Under the pieces are notes generated by a model, which was given only the letters and a program-made list of their open reading frames with translations, ran no database searches and was not told where the DNA came from. 64,000 bases of DNA from Pseudoscleropodium purum (lineage: Eukaryota; Streptophyta; Bryopsida; Hypnales; Brachytheciaceae): the NCBI GenBank assembly GCA_963969395.1, contig OZ017803.1:1674001-1738000 (forward strand), read 5' to 3'. This document shows, piece after piece, positions 34,911 to 47,479 of the stretch. The stretch's first letter is position 1. Each line of letters begins with the position of its first letter. The position numbers and the translations under genes were made by a program.

Positions 34911-35956
34911 TTAACCTTTAAACGACCAAACAAAGTTTTTTGGCAATATAGAAATTTTGGGTAGTCACTAAGTAAAGAATTTTTTTCTTTGAAATTTTCA
35001 CAAAACATGTGGTCAAGGAGTAGCTTTGACCCCTAAAGATTAAGTTGCATTTTTTGGCTATCTAGAAATTTTTGGCAGGTACATGTGACTAGAGATTTTC
35101 ATATTTTTGGCCCAAATTTAATAGAATGTGAGGACAAAGAATATCTTTCATATGCACTAAATTTCATGACGTTTAGAAATATGAGTCAAAAGTTATAGCC
35201 TAACATGTATCTTTTTTTCCATAACTAGGCAGATTGGGTAGATAAAAAAAATCTTTTTTTTAGAAGTAAAAATTTGAAATTGGTTTTCTAAAGTTATATG
35301 TACATAGAAAGCTTCAAATCATTCTATTTTGATCAATGAGTCAAAAGTTATGAAATTTTTCTGTTTGTAGGAAGTTTTGGATTCCCTACTCTAAAATAAA
35401 CTTTGAAATCTTTTATGTTTTCTAATTTTCAATATTTTTAGAAAAAAATAAAATCATAAGATAGCTATTATTTAATAAAACATTTCAACCATTGGGATTG
35501 GCATTTTTCAATTCCACAATTAAATTCTTAACAATTTAGTATTATGAATCATTCTCTACTACTACCTACTTACTACTTTTTTCCTATATGCTGTATAATT
35601 CCAAACAATCTGAAATTTTTTAAGCATGTGGCCAACTTGTTTAGAAAAAATAATCTAAAGAAGCACCACCATTTTGGTCATATTTTCATATAAAGTGAGT
35701 TTGTTAAGTGCAGCTACCTTATTTTTTGTAAGGCCAAAAAAATGAATGTAGGGAATTTGAATGCTAATATCTCACAATCCACATTGTGGAAATTTTTGAA
35801 ATTCTTACCACATATTTTCAACTCAGCATACTAGAAGATCTTATGCTTACACATGTTAGAAAAAGTTATTTTTCAAAAATTTGGTACTTGTACTAAAAAT
35901 GGCAATTTCCAAGTGTTTTTTTGGTGAAAATGTAGTCTTGGAACTTTAGGGATTAA
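34911..35956 (+). mobile_element. TTAA-family AT-rich element, copy 2 (1.05 kb)
   Basis: Bounded by TTAACCTTTAAACG and CTTTAGGGATTAA. It shares an ordered set of words with the copy at 39643-40578: TTTTTGGCAA.AT, CTACTCTAAAATAAACTTT, TTCTTAACAATTT, CCTATATG.TGT..AATTCC, GTGCAGCTACCTT, AATGCTAATATCT and AAATGGCA.TTT. No coding frame. Confidence 0.6.
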
Positions 35957-38916
35957 AGTACAACAATTTTCATGATTCTTGAGTACATGGTTAAAAAATC
36001 ATTGAATGATATGTAGTTTCTTTTTCAACTTGGGCAATTTGGGCAACTAAAAAAATAAAATTTTCAAGAAACAAGAATTTAAAATTGATTTTTCATACTT
36101 ATATAAGTAAAAGTTTTGAATCATTCCATTTTGATTAATGAAATGAGATAGTTAAGAGGATTTTTTGTTTGAATGCATTTAAAGAATCTCTATTCTAAAA
36201 TAAATTTAAAATCCTTTATTTAACTGAATTTTTAATAATTTTTGAAAAAAAATTAAATCATAGAATGTAGAATATTTATTACATTACTCAAAGAATCACT
36301 CTATATAGAGGTTTGTATGTAATGTGCATCTATTTTTATTTATTTGGGGGGCGATTTTGATAACCATGAATAATTAAATATCCCTATTATTACTTAATTT
36401 CGTCATTCTTGGTATTTTATTTTCCCCTATAATTACTTGGAATTCTAAATTAAGATCAATTTCCAACACCCTTACTTTCTTACAAGGAAGAAAAGTAAGT
36501 GAAAAAAAACAAAAAAACGCAACATTAGAAGAGTTTTGGGGGGTCCAGAAGCGTGTTTTGGGCATGTTCCCCCGCAGTTGTTCCCCACAACGGGAGGAAC
36601 GGCCAACTGTCAAAAAAAAAATTTCATTAAAAAAAATTAAAAAATTAAAATTAAAATTTAGTCTCCAAATGCAAAAAATTAAATTAAATTAAAAAAATTA
36701 AAAAATTAAAAATTGGTCAATGAAGTGGCAAGGGCTGAGCCAAGTCAGACCGCTATGTCAAACCTGTTTCCTATGTTCGCAAGCTGTGATAACTTGCAAG
36801 CATCGAGACGCCCCAAAAATCTTCTAATGAGATTAAACCATTGTCCTCTCAGGGGACAAATAAGATTTTGGGTAGGTTCATGTGATCTCAATTTTTGGTG
36901 AGTTGTTTTGAAACTTTCCTGTAAGATAGAAAAACTAATTATCTATGTGGGAATATAATTTTTATTTCAATTGGTGCCTGGGACCAAAAGTTATACTACA
37001 AAAAGCTTGAAATTGAACTCGGCGGGTAGTACAAAAAAAATTGCAAAAAATCAAAATAATAATAATTTTTTTTTTTTCTGAAATATTTCATTTTTTTTCT
37101 ACATGTGAAGCTTTGATTTGTCCTATTTGGACTAATAATGAAAAAGTTAAGGACAATCTTGTTATTCGGACAATTTCAACATCTTCTTAAAAAAAATAAC
37201 TTCTAGGATTCATTTCAAAATGCAATTTTCACAATTTTCCACAATTTTTTTAGAGAATATTGTGTTTCCTTGCTAAAACAATCTCACCATAGGGATTATT
37301 GTCTTTCAATCCCATCTTGGAGTTATTAATAATTTAGTTCTTTTTCCAATCTTGGACCTACTTCTACTTAGCATTTTTTAGAGAATGAAAATCAAGTTTT
37401 TTTTTTTTGGAGTTCTTTTTCCTAGACTATCATTCAATTCTTCACCATCAAAATTTTTTAATTCAAAATCTGTAGTGCAAAAAAATTCCACAATTTGTGG
37501 TCGAAGTCATCTAAAATTGCAGGCCAATGTTCAAAAAAACTTTCTTTTTCAACTTTGAATGCTAATATCTTCCAATCTATATGGTCAAACTTCATGAAAT
37601 TTTTATCACACAAGTTAAGACGAGTGAAGTACAAGATCCTATTGTTGGATTCTAAAAAAATTATTTTTTTTGTTTTCTTGGGTAAACGCAGCAAAAATGA
37701 CAGTTTTGAGTGGTTTTTGACAAAAAACAACCTTGGAACTTTAGGGGTTAAAAATAAAGACACAATAGGTGAACTAAAAAGACAACATTAACTCCACACA
37801 ATTTCAAGCATTTAGTACACATTTTTGCCTTTACTTTGTCATATATATATCACATGAAATTTGGACAAAAATTTTAAATCTAGGCTTATGCAAAGATAGA
37901 AACTGAAAACACAAGAGTACTGGAAAGAGAACTAAAAAGAAAACAAAGCAAAAAGAGAAAGCAAACACATAAACAATTGTAGTCAACAACATCAACAACA
38001 ATTTCAATGACCAAAATCCTATGACATTTTGATATACCTAGCTAGCTACAAAGAAGAACATCTAAGGAATTTAGCAAAGCTTGTAAGAAAAATAAAAAAA
38101 GAACCAACATATAAAGAAGATAGAAATGCGCTTTGCCAAAAAAATGGAAAACTAAAATTAAACCAATTTGCCCTAAAAGCAAACATCTGTAAACCCAAAA
38201 AATCTCAAAAAATCAAAATTGAACCTCGAATACTAAAACATATATGATGCTCCAACAACAATACTATAAATTATGCTAGTAACAAGCTTGACATGGTATA
38301 TTGTGTTCATCTAATACAATTGTAAATACATAAAGTTTAAGGTTGCCTTCAACTTACTACCTACACTATATGAATATCCATAATTTTTGCATAAACTACA
38401 TCAACAATTACGAAATTAAAAATGCAGTGAGCGAGGAGGCTAAACCAAAAAGCTATGGATTTTCACAAACTAAATGTATCTAGATTAAATTTCTAAAATC
38501 AATACCTTCTATGCTATCCTAGAGAAAAAAAATTCAAATTCGACATATTATTTATACGTGTATCTTACTTATAAGTGAGTATAAAATAATTGTACTTTGC
38601 ATATTACCTCAAAAAAAATTCTAATTATTTTACACCATACATTAATGCCTCCCTATATTATGTTACACAATGCTAGGTAGAAATTTTGAGTAACCCCTAT
38701 GGACAACATTGCAACTATTAGAATTGGTATATTTTAAATTTCCATTACTAAATTCTTAACAATTTGATATTTTAAATCATCCTCAATTTTTTGTTTTTGC
38801 TTACTATTTTATTCAAACATGAATGAGAAATTTTTTATTTGCATTTCCAACTTATTTCTTCAATATATTATGGAGAGTTGCAAGTTTTAGGATCTACCCA
38901 ATTTTAGGTATGAAGT
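35957..38916. other. AT-rich stretch with partial TTAA-family copies
   Basis: No gene recognised. Partial matches to the TTAA family occur at about 36080-36290, and at about 37100-37751, which has the AATGCTAATATCTTCCAATC word and ends CTTTAGGGGTTAA. A locally GC-richer patch at 36525-36615 shows no coding signal. Confidence 0.5.
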
Positions 38917-39184
38917 CAGGGTTGACGAATCTCTACGTCCGTCCAAAAAAAGCGTCCGTAACCCGGACGTCAGCGGACACAGCGGCCCTCCCGCCGTTAG
39001 AAGGCGGACAGGCGGGGTGGATGCCCAGATCGTGCGGACTACATTAGTCCACGTGTCGATCGAACGATCGTAACCGGGCGAACGGGCGGATGGGGCGGAC
39101 AGGCAGACGCAAATGTCAGCAGACGCTACGGACACATCGTCCGCGTCCGGACGTCCCGGACGTCTGACCGTCCTGTCAACCCTG
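38917..39184. mobile_element. hAT-type MITE, copy 2 (268 bp, CpG-dense)
   Basis: CAGGGTTGAC ... GTCAACCCTG ends with a perfect 8-bp target duplication TATGAAGT on both sides. The interior is rich in CGGACG, GTCCG and CGTCCGGACG. It is the best-preserved hAT insertion here and fixes the family assignment. Confidence 0.93.
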
Positions 39185-39642
39185 TATGAAGTTGAAATAC
39201 AAAATCTAACCATTTGGGAAGAGTTGAAAATACTTCTTTTTGAAATCCAAGCATCATGAACTTGCAACTAGTAAGGTTTTTTATTCTATAATTTTAAGAG
39301 GATGTCCTTTAACATATTAATTAAAAGATCCTATGGTTGGATTTGTTTAAAAATAGATAAAAATGAAGATTTTAGCCTTGTTTTGGAGACGGATAGTTTT
39401 GAAGTAGTTTTGGACATTTGAATGTGAAAGAATTTAAGGGGTTAAGAAACAAAAAAAATAGAATAAAAAAAATGTCTTTTGATAAAGCCTTATTGAATAC
39501 CTTATTTAGTACTAGATGTTCAACATTGCATTGAATTCAAGTTATATTATAACAACTAAATTTTTACATCCATAATGATTTATTTATATTTTCATTATTT
39601 CAGAGTTGAAATACGAAATAATCTTTTATTTTTAATTTTTTG

Positions 39643-40578
39643 TTAACCCCTAGAGGACCAAATTGTGTTTTTTACAACATAGCAATTTTGGACAACTCAC
39701 TACAAATAAATTTTTTATTTTTTTGTTTGAAAATTTCAAAAAATATATGCCTTAAGAATATCTTTAATGCCTAACAATTTTTATAACTTTTGACCACATG
39801 GTTCAAAATTTATTGCATGATATGTAATTTTCAATGCTCTGCAGGCACTCGGGTAGTTCCAATTTCATTTTAAAAATCACTTTTTTCGAAATTAAAAAAT
39901 AAAAATTTGTTTTTAAAATTTATATATATGAGAAAAGCTTTGAATCATTACATTTTGATTTATGAGATAAAAGATATGAGGTGTTCTAGTTTACAAGCAA
40001 TTATGGATTTCCTACTCTAAAATAAACTTTGGAGTCTTTCCTTTAATTCAATTTTTCATATTTAAAAAATAAATAAAATCATATGAGATAGATTTTTTAA
40101 TACTACATTAAAACCTTTGGATTTTAATTTTTCAATTCCATAATTGAATTTTTAACAATTTTGTGTCTTAAATCATTTCCTATTTTTTCCTACTTATTAT
40201 TTTTTTCCTATATGTTGTGCAATTCCAAATGATCTAAATTTTTCAAGTATGTAAGCAACTTGCCTTAGAAATGAATCCAAAGAGTTACCATCATTTTAGA
40301 TATTTTTTCATACAAATGTGACCTTGTGAAGTGCAACTACCTTGTTTTTTGCAGGGCCCAAAAAAGGATCTTTGTCAATTCAAATGCTAATATCTTGCAA
40401 TCTACATGGTGGAAATTTCTGGAATTTTTTTAACATCTTCTCAAACTAGAATACTACAAGATCCTATGGTTACAAAGGTCCAAAAATGTTTTTCTTCTAA
40501 AATTTGGTACTTGAATTAGAAATGGCAGTTTTGGAGCATTTTTGGTGAAAACATAGTCTCTCTAACCTTTATGGTTAA
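39643..40578 (+). mobile_element. TTAA-family AT-rich element, copy 3 (0.94 kb)
   Basis: Starts TTAACCCCTAGAGGACC and ends CCTTTATGGTTAA. Collinear with 34911-35956 over its length and with 12778-14114 in reverse. No coding frame seen. Confidence 0.6.
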
Positions 40579-43306
40579 TGCCTTTAATAAAGGTATGTTC
40601 CCACCTTTTACAATGAGCTCAAAAGATGCAAATATGGTTTTGTGATTAATACATGCTTGACCCCCTCCAATCAAAAATCTACAATCGTGAAATCTAGTAG
40701 AAGAAAATTCAATACCACCCCTTATGATCTCAAAGTAGAAAAAATTTGGACACCCCTCCTTTTTATCACTCTTGATATGGATACAATTGTGGAATACAAA
40801 TACAAAATACAAACAATGGAATAGAGATTAAAGAATACAAATTACAAAATACAAATTACAAATTGTTATGGATATAAAATGCATTTGATGAGTCCACATA
40901 TCCCATATCAAATGCAATCAAAAGTGTTTTTGAAAAATACAAATATGGTGTGTGGGTGCATGGAGGAAAACTTAGCAAGTACATTCAATGAATTGCACTC
41001 ATTAATTTAAACCAAAAAATTATTTTAATCTCATTGTGAAAGTGTGTTATAATGACAATGAGGCTTATAAGAAGCAATAATTACCTACACTGCTACACAC
41101 AATCACCTCTAAATTGTTGTATTTGAAATCCATATATTATTATTTAGAATTTTTTCATTTAAAAAATCAAAGGATAAAATCTTATTCATTGCTATTAAAT
41201 TGGTTAAATCTATAATATTTAAAAAATTTGACCAAATGGATTTTGAAATATATACAAACTTAATTCAATATTTGAAAAAACAATTTTTTTTTCTTGTGGA
41301 AAATGATGGTAGAAGGGGGTGTCTTAAAATTGCCTTTTTCTTACCAAATGAAATTATGAATAGTACCAAACATGCATGTCAATTTAAAAAAAATTGAAGC
41401 AATGAAAGATTATTTTCAAATTCTTGTAATCTATAGAGGTACAATATAAAAACAATAATTCCATCTAACAATATCTACCTACTACTTGTTTTACCCAGCA
41501 AGCACTTGCCTCCTTGCTAAAATAGCAAGTAATAATTTTGCTTGGAATAACCTCTTTGGCTATGATAGATCTTTCTTCTACAACAAGATGTAATGAATTT
41601 TCTTTTGAATATTCTTTTGAAGTTTAAGGTTTGGAAAATACCAAATTAGGTAGAATTTTTGTCCAAATAAAGGAAATCTTTTGCTATAGAAAGAGAACTT
41701 GATGAATTATATGAAGAAAATAATATTTTAAGAAAATAATTGATTTAGTCAATTGTTCACAAAGAGATCCAAGGGGCTAAATAATGGTTGTTGGAGTTGT
41801 TGGAGGCTAATTTGCATTTTAATATTTGGAAAAGAATTTTTTAATATAAAACGAATGAAGCATATTGAGTCAAATTTCTAACCTACTTGAATTGTGACAA
41901 CATTTCCAAATTTAAATGTCTTTATTTCATTTTCAAGAAGAGAGTCTACAAACATGTTTCTAAATAGAAAATGATGCAAAATTTGATATTATTGATGTCA
42001 TTTCTTATAAAATAAAATAATGATTTAATAGAGCAAAGAAAGCTTAGATGTGTGGATATGATAATTGGGGACAAGACCAATGAACAAGGACAAGTCCCCT
42101 TAGATGCTTTGAAATTAAAAAAATTGTTGTCCTCCCTATGTTGCTTAAAACCCGCCTTTAGTTGATTGTCACTACCATCCATAGCATGTCTAGGGTAGAC
42201 AACCTTTGGACACACTCAATTTTGAAGCCAACAACAAAGTGTCTACCACTTCTCTTTTAGCATTATTTGAAACTAATTTTTGTTTTTCGTAAATAGTATT
42301 TTATTATTTTGCCTATTTTTGTGTCATATATTTGTCTTTTTGTTAAATAGTTATTTGTTGCCCAAAAGCTATCCACATCCAAAAGTTGTCTGCCATCCAT
42401 CCAAGATTGTTTATTGGACAAAGGTCATTTGCCATAAATTTCAATATTTCGTATTAAACAATGATTTATCTTTCAAATGCTCTTTATAAATAAATGTCAA
42501 ACTTTTAGCATATACCAAATTATCATTTGAATAGAATTTACCTCTAAGAACACAAAATATGCAATGATACAAAGTCAAATGGTTTGACATAAAACATAAT
42601 GACTTTCCCATTAAATGGTTCATCTAGATTCTAGAACCTCAATCAGTAACAATCATAGTTTTCAAAGCTCAAAGAAGTGAAAATGTAATAATTATGGCAT
42701 TTTTCAACATGCAAACTTAACAATGTGAATATAAGTGTGAAATGGATTAACTTACTAACCAAGTTTTTAATGGCATCCTTGTATATTATTAGTTTTTTTT
42801 CCTTTTAGTTTATAGTACGTTATAGTTTTCTTTCGAGAAAAATTCAAATCAATTGTATCATAATATCACTACATTGTATAACTTTCATATCAAATTTTTT
42901 TAATCAATTGCATCTATCAATGAGAATCCCATGTGATGGGAAAAACTACACATCTCTGCTTTCCAATACATACATTTGACTTTTGTTGTTAGGCCACCAC
43001 TTCTACTAGAACATCTTCTTCTTATTAGAGTTGTAGCCCTCCATGCTCAATAATTGTCTTTTTTAGCTATATAGGTGTGGAATTTGGCATTCCTCATCCT
43101 TTGGAAACAACAAAATACAATTCAAACAATAAGTATGAACCACAATGTTTAACATCACCAAATAAAAATAATAGAAAAATGATAGAAAATGAAATTCCTA
43201 CTATTGCAATGAATTAAAACTCGTATAGGTCTCAATCTTCACTTTGATTCTTTATTTAATCCCAACCTATAAGTCTCAACATAACATCTATCACCACCTT
43301 ATCTAA
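40579..43306. other. AT-rich intergenic stretch
   Basis: No gene recognised. Weak similarities to other AT-rich blocks only. Confidence 0.5.
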
Positions 43307-43503
43307 CACTATAAGAATCCTATGTTTTAGTTGATGGATTTTAGGTGACATTCAATGTAATAGCCTATGTTTTTATGTCAACAATAATGTCCGCCATAAC
43401 ATCAAGATGTTGCGGCGGACATTATTGTTGACATAAAAACATAGGTTGTTACATTGAATGTCACCTAAAATCCATCATCTAAAACATGGGTTTTTTTATA
43501 GTG
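43307..43503. mobile_element. 197-bp near-perfect palindromic MITE with CACTA ends
   Basis: The element reads CACTATAAGAATCC...TTTTTTTATAGTG and is flanked by the 3-bp duplication TAA. Its two ~98-bp arms are complementary at about 90% of positions, with the centre at 43404/43405 (CATC AA GATG). CACTATAA ends plus a 3-bp duplication fit the CACTA superfamily; TAA would also suit PIF/Harbinger. If transcribed it would fold into a long hairpin. Confidence 0.88.
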
Positions 43504-43724
43504 TAATGTCTGGATGATAAATGAAGAAAAAATGGATAAATGATTTATAGAGTTTTTTCTTACTGATGAGGTGGGTGTGATACTAGTGGTAAAGATTTGG
43601 TCAAAGTGCTCTTGCTCCAGCAATGACCAACAATGACTAGTGTCCATTGTTGTTAGATGAGTACGAGCACCCGGACTTGATCTCAAGTGTACCAACAAAT
43701 TCTTTAAGAAGGTTAGAGGCCTGA

Positions 43725-44077
43725 TGGCGAGTTCTTGAAGAGCGGAGTAATCTTCACACTGAAATGTTTTTGGACTTTGTGGAGGATGATATTATGTTTA
43801 CAACGGGTGAACTACTCAAATGGACCATCAAAAACAAAGCGGGGTGGAAGGACATGCTCTTCACTACTTCGACAAGGATCCCAAAGTAGCTCAGATGGTC
43901 TTGTTACCGTGCTGCGTGTTTGGAGCATTCAAGCCAAACTTGGGCACCGAGGGCTTGGTGGCTTTCAAGGGAATCTCCCAATTGATCATCCAAGCAAGGA
44001 ATAGCATCGTGTACTTTGACAGATTGAAACTACTCAGATGGAAGGTCAGGAAGTACACGAATACCATAAATGAGTGA
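43725..44077 (+). pseudogene. Unidentified frameshifted coding fragment
   Basis: Two plus-strand frames meet near 43850-43870. The first (43725-43889) includes HTEMFLDFVEDDIMFTTGEL and ends at TAG. The second (to TGA 44077) includes HYFDKDPKVAQMV, PCCVFGAFKPNLG and FKGISQLIIQARNSIVYF. Codon use and amino-acid mix look protein-like and the region is GC-richer than its surroundings. I infer one ancestral exon broken by a single frameshift. No family recognised; it could be a captured host exon or a transposon-borne domain. Confidence 0.5.
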
Positions 44078-44965
44078 CCACATTTAAAGACCCAGTATCC
44101 AAATCAATCTTGTGTGATTTTGAATTATCCCCAATTCAAGACCATGCTACTTGAGTGTTTTCAATGACCTTCATTTCTCAATGAATTCCTTCATTAGATT
44201 TACAAGTAGAATTTTCAAGTGAGGATGTTCAAGTAGAGTTTACACACTTCCTTCCATTATATTGTATGAAAATTATAATACAAGGGTTATAAAGTCCACC
44301 TCCTTCTCTAAAAAAATAGATAAAACAAAACAAAACCTTTCAAACTATGAGCCATAAAAGAATTTGTCTTTTTTTTCTAGGTAAATGGATGGATGGACTA
44401 TTTTTGAAGCACACAACAAGGTGTCAACTATTCATCAACTACTAAAGACTTGTTTGACTCAAAGGTCATTTGTCATTCATCAAAGGTTGTTCATTCGGCA
44501 ATGACATTTGCTATAAATTTAATTTAAAAAATTATGATTTATCTACTAAATGCTCTGTTTGGAACCTAAGATGTCTATATCAAAAGATGGTCGAAAGGAA
44601 AAGATACATGTAGATGATATATGACATCAAAAAAATTCATTTTACTTTACGATAAATGATTGTTTGATATCCACTAAAGGTTGTCATTGGTCAACTTTGT
44701 CTCCAAAGTATTGTTATTGGTCACTTAGGTGTCTACCTTTAATATTGTTATGGCGGACATATAGGCATCTATTTCTTCAACATTTGACTTGAATGCCATA
44801 CACACCAAGTGGTGGATGTTTTGGCATCTTCTTCATTGTTGTTGATCTTTGACACCATTAGTGTTTGCTAAACATTGCCATGAAGATAAATTGTCCGGGT
44901 GGAGGGATGTGAGTTGTGGGCATCTAATGTGAAGTTTTATTTATCAATTTTTTTACAATTAACTC
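44078..44965. other. AT-rich intergenic stretch
   Basis: No gene recognised. Confidence 0.5.
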
Positions 44966-44975
44966 CCTTTGACAG

Positions 44976-46509
44976 CAATGGTGCTATTTTGTGAGATTGT
45001 GAGTGTGAGCTTTTGAATAGTGAGTAGGGATTATTTGAGCATTGAGTTCAAAAATTTAAAGAAGCTCTAAAAAACTTAATGATATTTCTAAAATACATTC
45101 CATTTTAAAATTTTGGTCAAATTTTACTATTTTTAGTAAATTTTTGTACCTATTACTATGGATCTTTTATCGTAAATCTATTATTGTGGTTATGTAGAAT
45201 TAAGACAAAAATTATAATTTTTAGTGTTGTGTATAAAATATTAGAAGTATACATTATGAAAATGATGAACTCAAGTGATGTAAGAGATGAATGGAGATGG
45301 AAATAAGTTTTCAAAGAATATTGGTTAATCACTATCATATAGCAATGTGAATCTTCTTGAGGCTAATAGGAAGCTACCAATAATTTATTTTTGATGCACT
45401 ATTGTTGGACTTGCTTAGATTTTAGAAAAAGAATTCTTGATAAAAATTATTTTTATATATAATGATCTTTGTCACAATAAATTTTATTTTGGTTGATCAT
45501 TATCTTTTAGCATCATGGATCTTCTTAGGGTCAATAGAAAGGTACCAACATTTCTTTTTTGATTTTCAAGTCGGTGGACTTGTTTAGATTTTAGAAACAA
45601 AAATTTGTTCATTGGAATTCATTACTTGTGGAAAAAGCTTAGCCACATTGAATTTTATTTTTGTTGATCACTATCTTGTAATAATGTAGGTCCTCTTGAG
45701 GCAAATGGGGAATACCTATACTTGTATCTTGATGTATTGATAATTGAAATTGTTAAGATTTTGGAAGAAAATACTTGGTTGATATTGATTATTTTTTTTT
45801 AAAATGAGCTTAATTACACCAAAGTGTTGATTAGTTGATCATTGTCTTTTTGTGGGCTCTTTTGGGAGTTCAATTCTTCCATCTTTGATCAAATGGTCAT
45901 TTGGTTAATCACTTCTTGTTCCTTGAGACCTCTTGGCACCAAGAGGAGGATCGAGCACTTGCCATCTTAATGTGCTCCTTATTGAACTTTGCTAGATTTT
46001 AAGAAGAAGAAAATTGGTTATTAATTAAGATTTGTTTGAAATCAACTAAGGTTGTTCCATTTAGATTTAGATTTTTATAATTGCTCCCCTCTTGTTGCTA
46101 AATACCTCTAGGTGCCGAGAAGAGTCCCTCTTGTTGTGGAAAGGGGGAAAAAGGAAAAAAAAGGAATTTTTTTTCCCTGTAACTAGTAGGACTCCTCTTG
46201 GTATCGAGAGGTATCCAACAATAAGAAGGGAGTAATTATAAAAAGCAAAATCTAACTAGAACATTCTCAATCAATTTCAAACAAATCCTCATTAATCACC
46301 AATTTTTTTCTTCTTAAAATCTAGCAAAGTCCAATAAGTAGTACATGAAGGTTGACTAAGGGACCACAGTAATAGGTTCAAGGTAATAGATCTATAGAAA
46401 TAGGTACTAAAAATTACCAAAAATAATAAATTTTGACCATAATTTTTAGATGGAATCTTTAAAAAATTATATGCTCATAGGCTCACAAGCTCACAGAATA
46501 GCAACCTTG
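44976..46509. mobile_element. Mutator-like long-TIR foldback element (1.53 kb)
   Basis: Ends CAATGGTGCTATTTTGTGAG and CTCACAGAATAGCAACCTTG are inverted copies. The flanks are CCTTTGACAG (44966-44975) and CCTTTGACAA (46510-46519), a 10-bp duplication with one mismatch, in the size range of Mutator elements. Inverted homology continues inward: 45108-45185 against 46362-46445, and about 45960-46125 against 46180-46350. No transposase, so non-autonomous. Confidence 0.8.
45323..46060 (+). repeat. Tandem ~168-bp array inside the Mutator-like element
   Basis: Starts at 45323, 45490, 45661 and 45828, with a weaker fifth copy near 45901. Each opens with TTGGTTRATCAYTATCTT-like sequence and continues with CTTCTTGAGG..AATAGG and a GACTTGYTTAGATTTTAGAA segment. 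The array enlarges the left side of the foldback. Confidence 0.75.
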
Positions 46510-46519
46510 CCTTTGACAA

Positions 46520-47479
46520 TCCTAAATGGTTCTATTGGACAAGATTTATCCCTTGGTAATATTGTTTGCATTTTCTAGGTATAAGCAAATGTTCTCAGAC
46601 TAACATAACTAATTTTCCTAGATGCCATGGTCTTAATTTCCAAATATAATATGCGTGGTTCCTATTATATGAGCCTAAAATCATAAAGGTATGAGCATTA
46701 GAGTCTATATTATAGAATAATGATTATAGGATACCTATGTTATAACTATAGAATAGATGTTTATACTATAAGCACCTTCAATGATTGTAGAGTATTTACT
46801 CATACCAATATATATGCTCATGACTTATAGGCTACCATTTCTAAGCTCACATGCTAGCATCTTTGATATAAAGTGTACAATACTAAAATTAAACTACATG
46901 GTCATATGTTTTTCATTTTAGCAGTATGATTTCCATTGATAATAATCAAATTATATACACTTTCCACTATCTACACTAATTTATCCAATTTTTGAAGACT
47001 TGCTTCGAAAGTTCTTTTATATTTTGAAGCCCAAAACTACTTCACTAATCACTACAAAATCCTCTTACTAAAAGCACAACTAAAATTTTCACATATGATA
47101 CTTCTTTAATCTTTAATAAATTCAACCATTGTAGCTTTTTTTGAAATTTTAGAGTGGAATCCCCAACGATAGTAAGATTGATGTACCTAAATTTAAAAAA
47201 TATAATTTTTATGGCCCTTTCAAAAGTCATGTGTTCTATTTAGGAAAAATCCATAGACATTAGGCATAAACAAACTATGTCATACTTGAGTATTTTAACC
47301 ATTAAAATCAAATTGACATTATTTGGTAGGATCCATTTTATTTAAACATATGGTGTCAATTTTTTGGTAATATACTATAAATAATAGAAATTTTTTAAAA
47401 ATATTTTACACATTTGCACATTTATAAGTCTTGATAATTTCTAAGATTTCAATAGTTTTTTAGTTAGAAAGTGTTGATA
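46520..47479. other. AT-rich intergenic stretch
   Basis: No gene recognised. Confidence 0.5.
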
